Shown here in pieces: positions 47,301 to 58,900 of a DNA stretch of 64,000 nucleotides. Position 1 is the stretch's first letter, and the number at the start of each line of letters is the position of its first letter. Origin of the DNA: Allodiplogaster sudhausi (taxonomy: Eukaryota > Nematoda > Chromadorea > Rhabditida > Diplogasteridae); the NCBI GenBank assembly GCA_945643635.1, contig CALZFC010000015.1, positions 2,113,501 to 2,177,500 on the forward strand. Direction: 5' to 3'. The position numbers and the translations under genes were made by a program. Below the pieces are notes generated by a model. The model did not search any database and was not told the origin of the DNA. It saw only the letters and a list, made by a program, of their open reading frames with translations.

Positions 47301-50298
47301 CGGTGTCCGCATTTTGATTGGTATACCTTTCTTCCAAATGAAGGGGTCATTTCGAAATGGAGTTGACTGTGCACCAACTAGCCAATCTCTCCGATAAGCT
47401 ATTGTTGTAACAGCCGCTCGGAGTGCCTACAACTCTTCGCGAGATGGTTGTCTTGTCTCCCGCACTTGCTGTTTCCATGCGATTGGACATATCACGGGAC
47501 AGAGTGAGGATGAGAGATTATGGGGGATAGAAATAAATATTTGAACCGAGAGAAGAAAGGGACTACTAACTGTGTGTGTGAACAGACAGGGGCCACCTGC
47601 AACCAAGAACGGGAGAGAGTGACCGGGGATGACCTTCAGCATGAATCCCACCAACAGATCCTTTTGTTTCCCCAGCTTCTGCTTCTCTCTATTCATCATA
47701 CGCAATGACCATATAAGGCATTTGTTGAACGGAGATTCATTATCTTCTTGCTTCACTACTCCGTATCAAGATCGATATTGAGAACGGTTGACTCTGAGCG
47801 GGCCGCAACTAGTAACAGCTGAGCTCTGAAGTGTATGCAGAACTGTCTCAAGAGGGAGTGCGTCTCCTCTCTTCCTTCTCTCCAAAACCACAGTCTACTC
47901 GGTTCTACTCACAAACAACACTCAACTCGTTCGCGCTCTTTTTCCGCTTTCCAGCTGGCAAAGTTATAATCTATTGGAGCGCACATCATTTGTAACAGCT
48001 GGTACGAGAAGAAGAAACTAAACGCAATAGAGAGAATAAGGAGAAATGACGAGGGCCAAATTTGAGCATTCTGTTAATGAAAATGAAAGAGAGAAAACAG
48101 TAAAGAGAGCAAAGAACACAAAAGAGTGTCAACATACTGGCGAGGTGATCGAGGAGAAACTGCAGAAGCTTCTGCGCTCCATTCTGCTCGTGGTAGATCT
48201 TGCTGATTTCGGGAGACAGCGGGTTTCCTTGTAATCCTGAAATAAAAAAAATTTTTGGATTCAACTTTATTTCTCGTTTTGTTGTCCAGAATGATGATGT
48301 GTTCTAAATTGTATTTGATAAAAATAAAACATACTAAAATAAAACATTATTTCGTGGCCTAATATCGTCTATACCTCAAGTGCAGATTTAAAGAAAATGG
48401 ACAAAAGGTCTAAAGAATTATCCATATCTCGGCTTCGATGTAAAGCTGTCTAATAGCTAAAAGAAAAGGGTAGGAAGAGTTGTTCAGGCGAGAAAGAGGG
48501 AACAGGTACCTTCAAACGCTAAAAATCCTTTTTTTTTTTTAACTAATATAACTTTAACATAGCAAATAATCCTTTGAAAAAAATACAATTGACTTCTAAG
48601 TCTGATACATAAGTAGAAATGTCATGGTTAACTCACCTGTGTGTAAGACAAAATCATGTAATACAAAAATAGACGATTTCATTCGAATATTACATTACTA
48701 TTCATTGTTCTTAAGTAATCATAGATAACTATGTATCCAGTACTCAGTAGATTATTCTAGTTGTCTTTTTTCGCAATGACTCATAGAAATATTTTACTTC
48801 AACAAGTTAATTTTCTTGCAAAATAAAAATAAAATATTAAAAAAAAAAAATGTCACACTACAAAAGGCAATCTGATAAAATAAATGAAAAACAAGAAAGT
48901 AGGGACGATGAACACTGAATTGACTACGATAGGGAGCCATGATTGACAACCCGTTCAATGTTAATACTTCATTGTCTCTTAAACCCACACATCCTTAATT
49001 CAGGGATAATTGAATCACTAATGTGGCATTAATAGGAAAGATCCCGTTTCTTTTGATGAGGCCCGTTAACACTTACCCCCGTTAATGGAACCTCATAGGC
49101 AATACAGATCCAATGGATTAGGAAGCAAGACATGTAAATTCAAGGGCCCTAATTTTCTTGCCTAAAAACATTACTTACAGTATGTTCAAGAATCTAAAAA
49201 ATAAAAAAAGCTGAAAGGGAATAAATATATTTATAAAAGTCGTATGGGCATTTTAATAACAACAATAGTACAACACAGCAATATTATCGTAAGTCCATTA
49301 CAGTGCTTTGTGGCTATGAACTACGGTTTTACATTCAGTTAACTTAGCACGATAATTGCGCCATACGCACTGGACAAATGAATAATATAAAAATATCTTA
49401 ACAATTTAACAAGAAAGGGAAAAATCCACGAAGCTATTAAAAAAGAAACTGCCCGTTTGCTCCGAAACCCTACATGTGTGCTTCCATTTTCAAGCGAAGA
49501 TTTATTTTAGCTTGATAAAATATAATAGTTGGTGGACGAACCAAGAGTTTGCAGCCGAAACAGCTTGCCGAGCTCGTAAGGAAGTACTCTGAGCTGGTTG
49601 AAGTTGAGATAGAGATGGCACAGTGAAATCATATCTCCGAGCTCTGCAGGAAGGCTCCTCAGCTTGTTATGCGACAAATCCAGCATGGTCAAGCAGCTCA
49701 ACTAAATTCCACAAAAGGAACATTTAAAATGCTTTAAATTTTAAATATAAAAAAAACAAAAGGAACATTTCAAAATCATAAGTTTTTAATGGAAGAAACA
49801 AAAATTAAAATTGAAAAAAATTAACTCACGTTGGAAATCTCGGGTGCAACTCTTGTTAACAAATTCCCGTTGAGAAAAAGGGCCGTCAAATGTTTGTTGT
49901 CCCATAGAGACGGAGACACGTTCTTCACCTTGCCTGCAAGAGCTTGCGTTTTTTTCCTGGCCATTTAAGAAACAAAAAGGGAAAAGTAGCAACTAAAAGA
50001 AACGAAGGAACAAACCATGAATCTCGAGTTCGGTCCACCTCGTGAGTTTGCCTTGCGTTACCTCGTCGCCACTGAGGATGCGATGAACTCGCAGCATTCC
50101 ATTCGGCAGCGTCTTCTTGCCCTCGGGACTCTCCTCCTTTGTAAGCGGCCGGCCCGCTCCGCCACAATCCTTATCCTTGTATTCGCCATTCGGTTCTCCG
50201 GTTTGCATCCGTCCTGGAAAGGTGATAAGAGATGACAAGGAACGGAGACTCGAGCTAAGGTGCTCAGAAGAGGCTGCACCTAGACGGTGTGGCGGCAT
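34001..50298 (-). CDS. ccr-4: CCR4/CNOT6-type poly(A) deadenylase
   Basis: Fourteen exons with correct phases encode about 615 residues: 50016-50298, 49830-49933, 49542-49701, 48138-48236, 38817-38885, 37918-38075, 37242-37396, 36470-36509, 36056-36167, 35851-36005, 35356-35434, 34508-34685, 34282-34378 and 34001-34159 (TAA). Leucine-rich repeats (LTALFLNGN, LTMLDLSHNKLRSLP, LRVLPYELGKLFRLQTLG) bind the CAF1 nuclease in the CCR4-NOT complex. A PPPDRTWVMI linker leads to the endonuclease/exonuclease/phosphatase domain: LCYNVLCDTYAT, LQEVGTEQY (catalytic Glu about 292), FSPKSRAKTMNEEDRK, DGCAIFW, HFHWDPEFCDVKL, GDLNSLPDSG (Asp 464, Asn 466) and PSDHIP (Asp 577, His 578). All metal and catalytic residues are present. 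It shortens mRNA poly(A) tails in the cytoplasm. Intron 4 is 9.25 kb. The start could also be the later Met of MQTGEPNG. Confidence 0.95.
40020..40260. repeat. About 33-bp purine minisatellite
   Basis: Six to seven copies of a GAAGAAAGGAGAGGAGAG-based unit, all purine on the + strand, so a candidate for triplex or other non-B structure. Confidence 0.85.
43395..43441. repeat. Near-perfect hairpin in ccr-4 intron 4
   Basis: The left arm 43395-43414 and right arm 43423-43441 pair over 19 bp with one bulged A and an 8-nt loop (arm core GATTTGGAGCAGCCA / TGGCTGCTCCAAATC). The stem is GC-rich and unlike its surroundings. It could be a structured intronic RNA, a short-hairpin precursor or a recent palindromic duplication; it is shorter than usual microRNA precursors. 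Confidence 0.8.
44425..45178 (-). CDS. ccr-4: Alternative first exon, probable ccr-4 isoform
   Basis: An ATG-started frame of 251 codons plus one base, preceded by an in-frame TAA with no splice acceptor between, so a first coding exon. It ends at a strong donor (ACG/GTAAGC) in phase 1. That is exactly the phase needed to splice to ccr-4 exon 5 (38885), giving RDKYV joined to NTVPPPDRTW. The encoded region is basic and polar at first (GKRFARRAKRWAELQQKR), then proline-rich (PLLWQPSPPSEQQP, PPQLTVYPAVG), acidic (EGEELEVETDEM) and Ser-rich. I recognise no domain. The product would be a deadenylase without leucine-rich repeats. It could instead be a nested same-strand gene, but codon content and GC are clearly coding-like. 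Confidence 0.62.
45357..45575. repeat. 56-bp tandem repeat, four copies
   Basis: Four copies at exact 56-bp spacing (GAAAGCACGG or a variant at 45361, 45417, 45473 and 45529), about 180 bp upstream of the alternative ccr-4 first exon. Confidence 0.9.
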
Positions 50299-50714
50299 TC
50301 GATGAGACACACTCACAATCTCAATCTATCTCGACCAAGCAGCTGATGATCAAACCACGCTGAAGGCTTCCTCCGATCTATCTCTTCACAACCCTCTTGG
50401 CCGGCCAGACGCACACCAACAGCATTGTACACGACCGCAACGCGACCGCATCGCGTCTCAGTTCTGAATTTTGAAGAAGAGTACGATATGTTTGGGTGAT
50501 TTGTACTTTGCATACTGCCATGTTGCAACGTTCTGTGATCTGTTTTGTCCACTTTTATTATCGCTTGTATCATTATGCTGCGTTTCTGTCATGTTTTTGA
50601 GATGAGAGGCCTTTGTTTCGTTATATGTTCTTATCGCAGCATGCTGAGATGTCTGGAACGCATATTTACCGCCAAGTGATAGCTCTGTTACCAGGACAAC
50701 AGGGAGTGAGCTGA
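50299..50714. promoter_or_regulatory. Bidirectional promoter, ccr-4 / sec-24
   Basis: 416 bp separate the start codons of two divergent housekeeping genes. It contains a GC-rich patch with a direct repeat, CGACCGCAACG then CGACCGCATCG (50432-50453), followed by CGTCTC. No TATA box in a convincing position was seen. Confidence 0.6.
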
Positions 50715-53700
50715 ATGTCAGCTCCTATAAATGGGTCTCATGGGCGCATCGGTTTCCCGCAGGCGACGGGAGCCTCGCCATATCAGCCAGTAACGCAGTT
50801 CAATCAGTTCAGCACTCCTTCGCCGCACCACCATTCCACGCCCTCTCAACACGTCAACGGGTACTTTCTTTCCCTTAAATCATGCTATTCTAACGCGATC
50901 TTTATTTAAGAATAACACCTCATGGAAGCACCGTTATTCCCCAGCCACAGACACATCCCTTTCTTCCTCCTCCAACAGTGAACGGTCACGCTTATCAGGT
51001 TAGACTTATTGTTTCATCACTTTTTTATTATTCCGTTATGAAGTTCAGCCCTTTTTAAGAATAGCTACAATTTCCACAATCCGCCATTGCAGAACCCGCC
51101 GGCTTCGATTGCAACAGCGCCGCCTGCGACCTCTTCATCCGCCTTCAAGCCGTACTCACCCTTTCAACCCGGTGGACAAGGAGCCGTTAGTATCGATCAA
51201 CTGATTGGTTTCGTTATCGGTGTAATTTTTGCTATGAAGTAATTCTTTTACATGTTAATAGAAAACTAACATCGCATTTTTTCCATAAAATCGTTCACAC
51301 TTGTTTTTGGTTTAAATTTTTATTTCATTCAGAGTAATACTTTAGAACATTATGAATGCAGTTCTTACGTACATTGTTACTTGTTGCTTTTATTTTTTTA
51401 AGGTTAATCTAATTAAATCATTGAATATTCCAAAGGCCAAGCATTAATTGCCAAATGTTGTTTTTATATTCCTTGAAACAATGGTTAACAAATTGGTATG
51501 TATTAGGACCTCTTTGACTTTTCTGTTCGTTGAGGATTGAAATGTAATGATTGCAGACGCCTTCCTACGGCGTGCCTCCACACGGCCAACCTCCTGCGCC
51601 AATGCCGTCATCTCATCAGTATTCTGCTGCGCCAATGGCTCAGCAATTTGCGCAGATGGTAGGAACACTATGTTATTCAAAGTTTTTGCCCAGTTTGAAA
51701 TTCTGGTCTAGTCAAAATTGGCCCTCAGATCATTCCCTAGAGTTCTCCTAAGATCAGCCAGTTGTCCCGGAATCAACCATAGGTCTGATTTTGCATTTGC
51801 AAACAGGTGCCTCCATTTTAAACCTCCATGCTCGTGGAATGATGTTTTCTTTTTTACTATCGACTAGAGTTTCAAAAGGAATTTTAATTTGTTTATAATT
51901 AGATTGTTTTGCCGCTTGGTTCAGTTTCTTTGATTTTCTTATATTGATAATATGATGATTGCGGTTTAGTCGTGATGATCTCGAATCCCTTTTCAGTCGA
52001 TGGCATCGCTGATGCCAGGTGCTCCTCCCTGTGGTCCTCCTGCAGCTACGCCATCCTTCGCTCCTCCTCCTCCCCACTCTCGCATCCCCCAACCATCCCC
52101 TGCTCCGCCCGCCGTCCCTCTTCCTCCCTCATATCACCCGTCTCCTTCTCTTCCCACTCCTACCTCAGCCCCTCCGGCAAGACAGCCCGGCCCACCAATG
52201 GGAGGAATGACTCCGGGATACCAGGCACCTCAGCCAGCCTATGGAACACCCGTCCCTGGCACTCCCGGGCAAGGCGGGTACTCCCAGACGGGACCAGCTC
52301 ACCGTCCGCCATCTTCATCAGGTGGAGGTCATGCAGGATACCCACAGGCAGCCCCTGGTGGCTACCCCCAAGCAGGCCCAGGAGGATACCCGCAGCCAAC
52401 CCCTGGAGGCCAGCCCTTTCCGGGTGGAAACCAACAGCCTTCGGCGAAAGCTCTCACTGATTACGTTGATCTCTCAACTGAGCGAAATCCCATCCTGTAT
52501 GGAATGCCCGAAGTGGAGTTCTCCATGCCTCAGAATGTCTCTGCTGCTGATGTCCGATGCCAGCCAGAGTTCGTTTTGATTTTTTTCTACCACGCTTCTT
52601 TAAAACGTGATAATACATATTTTAAATGCCATATATACATTGTTTAAAATTAATTTCACGAAAAAATTTTAGTTTAAGAATTTTCCGCTGTACGTTGAAT
52701 GCCATTCCACAAACAGAGGAGCTTCTGCAGAAGAGTCGGCTTCCACTCGGACTCACTCTGCAACCGTTTCGTGATGTTAAGGTATTTGCATACTTCTTTT
52801 AGTTTACTTTCCATTTATCTTTGAAAGCGAAGCACCCTATTTCGGTGATACATTTTGCATTTTTGAGTACTATCCAGTTCAATTCGCTGTCTAGTACTTC
52901 GTTTTTAGTATTAGAGAACCTTGATTATGCAACAGCTTGTATATTTGCTTCTTCCTTCTTCAGCAGTTGAATGTAATCCGTGCTCCGAGTATTGTCCGCT
53001 GTCGCTACTGCAGGACGTACATCAATCCATTCGTCCATTTGCCCGATAACCGCCGCTGGAAATGCAATCTCTGCTTCAAAAACAACGATCGTATGCTTTT
53101 TAAGCTAATTGTTTTATTTCATTTCTCCGGTTTTTTTTACTCATGAAATTTATTCGATTCTACGATCTTGTTTTGTTTATTATTCCCAGCAAACTCTTAG
53201 CACGCATCTATTTATATAGAGTATTTTTAATACCCTTTTGATTTTGATATTTCTGAGGTGAGAATTCTGTATTACTTTTTATTGAATATTGAAAAGCAAC
53301 GTTTAAGGAGCACAGAAAGTGTTACTCCATCGTTCATAAATGCCTCTAGTTCTTATAAACGTTTGCTGTCATCAGTGCTGAACAAGGGTGGTACATGCGC
53401 CGTGTTGAACCCCCCCCCCCCCCCCCCCCCCGGAGGGAACATTTTTTGCTTGAAAAAACGACATCTCCCCTAGTAAATATGACTTTTAACCGAAATGGTA
53501 ATTTTTGCGCCTTGCACCCCTCCGGCCTGGAGTCGTGCACCGGACCTTCTTCAGCACTGGCTGGCATCGATCATGGAATGAGAGTTGGTTTTTTGCAGTT
53601 CCGGACGACTTCCTTTACGACCCGGCAACGAAAACCTTCCAGGACGCGAACAGAAGACCAGAACTTCAGCATGCAACCGTTGAATTCATTGCGCCTAGCG

Positions 53701-55954
53701 AGTACATGGTCAGGGCTTTTTTTCCTTGTTGTCGTAGAATACAGATGTGATCTATTTCTTTGAAAATATTGCAGCATCTCGAAGTTATTGAATTATTGCA
53801 ACAACACTGTTTTTCCCACTTGCTACAACTTTTAAGTATAAACTAACCATTAACTGTTTCAGCTGAGGCCACCACAACCGGCTGTCTACCTTTTCATCTT
53901 TGACATCAGCATTGCGGCCATCCAAAGCGGTGAGCTCGAACATCCTTCTCATTCTTTGCTTTTTATTTGCTATTTCGCAAATAGTGCGAATGAGTTAATA
54001 GCAAGATGTTTCTCCCTTTGTAGGTTACCTGCAGTCTTGGAGTGAACAGATGCTTGTTAATCTTGACCAAATGCCTGGAGACGATCGAACCCTGGTTCGC
54101 TCTCTTGTCAATTTAATCAAGAAAGATGCCGTTATAATTCGACAACCCACTGCTCTATTTTCCTCATTCCAAATGAACCTATATCGATTTCTAAATTAGA
54201 ACTCAAACTCTGCTTAATTTCTTAGATATCGCTTATCGCCGTCGACTCTTCTCTCCATTACTTCCAGTTTTTCAATGAGAATAAGCTTCCTAGAGAATTG
54301 GTTGTCAACGACCTCGAAGGTTATAGTTCGCTTTTATTATTCTTAACCGTTCTTATTATTATTGATATAATTTTGATATTGTATTGTCAATTGGGTCGTA
54401 CCTATTATACTTTTTATTTAGATACCTTCATTCCTGCGAACAGTGGATTGGTCGTGAAGTTGAAGCAGTTCAAGGAGGTAGTGTTCATTAACTGTACATT
54501 CACCGGTTACACTAATTTTATGTTCTTTCGATGAATAGTATTTCGCCACTGGAATTTACTTTTAAAGTGACGTCGTTGTCTATCCACAGATACGCAAGAA
54601 CGTGTCGAAGTACTAATAGTAACATTAAATAGCCAATATCCATCATTATTAAGTATCTTTTATATTGTTTTTTGGAAAGAAAAGGTTTCGTCATTATATT
54701 TTCTGTTAGTTTTCTCATGTGTTTGTGTTGAGAGTGTGCGAATGCTGATGAGCCGTGTTTCCGAGATGTACTTCTCCCCTTGCCAGGCGTCAGCCGGAAA
54801 CTGCTTGGGCTCTGCTCTCCTTGCTGCGAAGGAACTCATTGTATAATTGCTATTTTTCCTCTAAATGTCACTGGACATCGATTATTTTGCATTAATGGCA
54901 GATCTATTTGTAAAGCGTCATTTTTACACCAGTTTGTGAATTATTGTTCTCGTGAGTAAATATTTCCCATTTGAAGGGTGAAACTGGAGGGCGCGTGACA
55001 GTCTTCCAGTGTTCAATTCCGTCCATTGGTCCTGGCGCTTTGAAGTCCCGTGATGATTCGAACCAGCGATCTGCGCAGGTACATACAACTCACTTGGGAT
55101 TTATTTTGTAATAATTCAGTATCATGTGATTTTCTCTTATTTATTCCCAACCTTTGAGATAACTGAACTGTGTATTAAGGATGCGGATGTCACTCCGGCA
55201 AATGATTTCTACAAGAGACTTTCCTTGGAATGCACAGCGGTTCAGATAGGAATCGATCTGTTTGCTCTCAACAAAGAATTCATCGACGTGGCAACACTTT
55301 GTAAGCATCTATCATTGACTCTTGCCGTTTTAATGCCAATGTCATCACACAAATAGTACATTTGCGTTGTTAATTTTTGATCCTGAATGCCTTCAATCGA
55401 GGAATAACTTTTTCTGCCAAAGGATAGTCTATTGAGACTGAAATATAATTTCAGCTGAGATGGTGAAGTTCAGCAGTGGTTCCCTGTACCGCTTCGCAAA
55501 CTTTGACTACGTGGACCAGCCGAGGGAGCGGAAGCGATTCGAACGAATGCTCACTCGCTATCTTACGCGTAAGATTGGATTCGAGGCTGTTCTCCGCATT
55601 CGATGCTCGCGAGGTTCATTTCAGAAATTCTGACATATATTCCCGAGTTCACAAATTTCTTTTTTTTTATGAAACAGTATTAATATTTGAATGACTTATT
55701 TTGGTCCCTATTGTAGACTGAGTGATGGGTAGGGGATTGACGAAGTGCTCCTTCCTTTCTGTCATTCTTCCTTTTCTCATTCTTCATCTTCTCCCTCTCC
55801 CTTCCCCTTTGACTCTCTGCCACTCTCATGGCTAATTTATTGCAAGTGCTGGGCTGCATCGTCCGTTGTGTGTATTTATGCACGTCCTGGTGCTCGCACC
55901 GATCTCTCTCTCCCTCTTTCTCTCCCTCTCTCTTCCTCTCCCTCTTTCTCTCCC

Positions 55955-55996
<42 letters not shown>

Positions 55997-58900
55997 CCTT
56001 CGTTCTCTATCTCACGCTCTATCTCACTCCCCTCTTCCCATTTCACAACTGACTCTTTCGCGATGAGATTTATCGCCTGATTTTCATTTGTACGGCGAAA
56101 CCATCAATCAATCCGTGAAATGGCAAATCGGCTCAAGAATAGTGAAGGACAGCTCTTCTATGTTCTTTCGTAGAGATCGCGAAGGCAGATGGAGTTAAGG
56201 GGGAAGAGAGTGAAGATGTATGGGAGGAGAGGAAGCAAGAGAGAGAATCTATCGGAGGATGACTGGCCACGGCAGATAGAACTTGGCTGTTCGATTCAGC
56301 CTGTTGTCGGGTATGAAATGCGAGGTTGTCTACAGGCAGCATCATTGCATCGAAGATGGTTCCTGACTTTATTTTGTTGCTTAAATGTTGGAAGTGTGTT
56401 CTGGTTGGGAAAGGAAGATAGAAAAGGAGTGGAGATGCAGAGGCCGGCTCTTCCCTTCTTCCTCAGCCATGGGACGGCATTGACTGCTTGGCAGGCGGAA
56501 GAAGAGAGTGACACGGCGGACTCGAAAAGAAGCGAACAAGAGATTGATGACCGTACGATTTGTAGGGCGAGGAGAGAAGAGAAAGGAACCACGGACTCAG
56601 CTATTCCTCTGCTGTCTCACTCACTCACGCACTCTCTCTTCTCTCTATACACCCCTTTTCTCAGATAATTAATTACCGTGATTGGGAAGACTGAAAGGGG
56701 GCGATCCATGCTAGAGCACCCCTTCGTTAATGTGCATGAACACAACTTCCTGATACTGTAACACACACCAATTCGCTAAAGAATCTTTCGAATTTATCAA
56801 CCTGTTCTCTCTCATCATTCCTTTCTTATTAGCGTTCCCTCTCTTTCAGTCTGTTCTCTTTCTTTCCGTGTCTTTTGTATGTGTTCTTCTATTTCTTACA
56901 TTATTCTGGACTTCGTCGAACTAAGAAGCGTGGCGGGCTGATCAGAACAAAGTATGGTAGTTGAGAATACCGAGAATTAGTAATGCAGGGGCATCGAGTT
57001 GGATGTGAAAGGTGATTATTAAAAAAGAACTCTTGTAAAGGAGTTAAGAAGAAAGTTTGAAGCAAACTATATGAAAAAGTGAAAGACCGTTTAAGATGCT
57101 TTATTGAATGAAGTTATCTACAGGTCTTTCTGTGTCTGCTTTCTACGGAAACTTCTTCGTGCGATCGACGGATCTCCTCGCCATGGCAAATGTCAATCCA
57201 GATTCAGCAGTGGGAGTGCAGCTGAGCTACGAGGAGAGACTCGGCACGGCCACCGCCTGCTTCCAGGCTGCGCTGCTCTACACTTCTAGCAAAGGTTCTT
57301 CCCATCACAGTATCTTGAACCTTCCATTCTCAAGAATACATTTCAATGGAAAGGTTATGATGTGTGCAGGTGACCGTCGCATCCGCGTGCACACTCTCTG
57401 CCTGCCAACCACTTCCGAACTCCCGTCTCTCTTTGCCTCTGTAGACGTCCGGTCGGTCTACTTATATTATCCTTTTCATCTTACTTCTTACTTCAGTTAT
57501 TGCACGGATACAGTTAAACAAGATGATATTTACAGAGCGATGCTGTCCTTGTTGGGAAAGCTGGCAGGAGAAAGAGCCATGGGAGGCAGCTCGCTGGCAG
57601 ACTGCAGAGAAGCAATTGTCAATGCTTCCGTTGATGGACTCGGCGCATTCTCTAAGACTGCTGGTTTGTCGGTTCTCACTGATCAAGGGAATAGAAAAAC
57701 TGCTACTTACAGAGAAGCTCAAAACTTGTATTCTTTCAATATCTGTTTATACTACAGGCTGACAAATGCGCCGATATTTTTTCCGAAACAAGAATAAAAA
57801 TGAATTATCTGCCCCGCTACTCAACTCGATGATTAATCCTGATTAATATAAGTAATTGTGATGATAAACTCTCTGATTGTTTAGGCCGGACCGGTCTCTT
57901 GGCTCCTCGCGGTGGTCTTCTGAAGATGCTTCCACTGATGTCCCTCGCTCTCCTCAAACAGACTGCCTTCGGCGCTTCGAGGAACATAACGGTTAGCCAT
58001 GTGAGTGGCATTGTTGAAATGAATGAAGATGCTACAGGTGGATGACCGTGTCTCTGCCATGCTCGCTCTCCGTTCCTATCCACTCGAGTACATTCTCACC
58101 GATGTCTATCCAATGCTCTATCGGTTGAACGATGTTCCACAGGTCAGAGTCTTTTTGAACTGCTAGAACTATTATTATTATTATATAAATGACCATGTTA
58201 TCAAATATTTTATTCACTAGTTAAGCTTACTATTTCAGATGAAGAAGGAAGAGGAAGGAGAGAAGAATGAGCCCCAGCAGCTTCCCCTGTCATGGGAGCA
58301 AATGAGTAGAGAAGGGGTGTTCTTCATGGTTGCCGGATACTCTCTCTTTGTGTACGTCGCTGCCTCTTCTGATCCCTCCTTTGTCCACGATCTCTTCGGC
58401 ATGAAATACCAGCTACTTGATTCGGTATGCTATCCTCTTGCTTTTTCAATCACATGTTTCTGCATGGGATTGTTTAAAAGGAAAATGGTCAATTTTGTTT
58501 CTAACTTTAGAATCAGTTCTAAAATAGGTCTGGCCTATGACAAGGTTGTAAACCCCGGTCCCGAAACAACTTTGAACTGTAACCCCTCTTTGCCGTATAT
58601 TTTTTCACTTTGTAACCCCCGGATTGGCTTTTTCGCCATTTGTAACTCCCGGCCGAAATCCAAGGCAGGTGTTTAGAAGCACGTTTAGAAGAGAGATTGT
58701 TTGATTGATTTGGAGGAGTCGTGGAAAGAGCAGCCGAATGAAGTCTCCCGGCAGGTGCACGCCTTCGTGTCCTCCGTCATTCACCGACTGCATGTCATGG
58801 GGACTGTCACTGTCATCAGGTTTTTACTCTTCTCATAGGGTTTATGAAATACTTAAACCGCAGTAATTCTGCATAGTTCACAATTTGATGACACAAAGTT

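Larger units (their letters stand above)
38886..48137. other. ccr-4 intron 4, 9.25 kb
   Basis: Apart from the alternative exon at 44425-45178, this intron holds GA/CT simple repeats (39715-39763, 41035-41080, 41265-41317, 42845-42895, 44155-44220, 47065-47140), two minisatellites (about 40020-40260 and 45357-45575) and a hairpin (43395-43441). Frames at 46500-46680 and 46935-47028 look partly protein-like on both strands but could not be joined into a gene. Long frames such as + 38269-38988 are pyrimidine-tract artefacts without an ATG. Confidence 0.6.
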
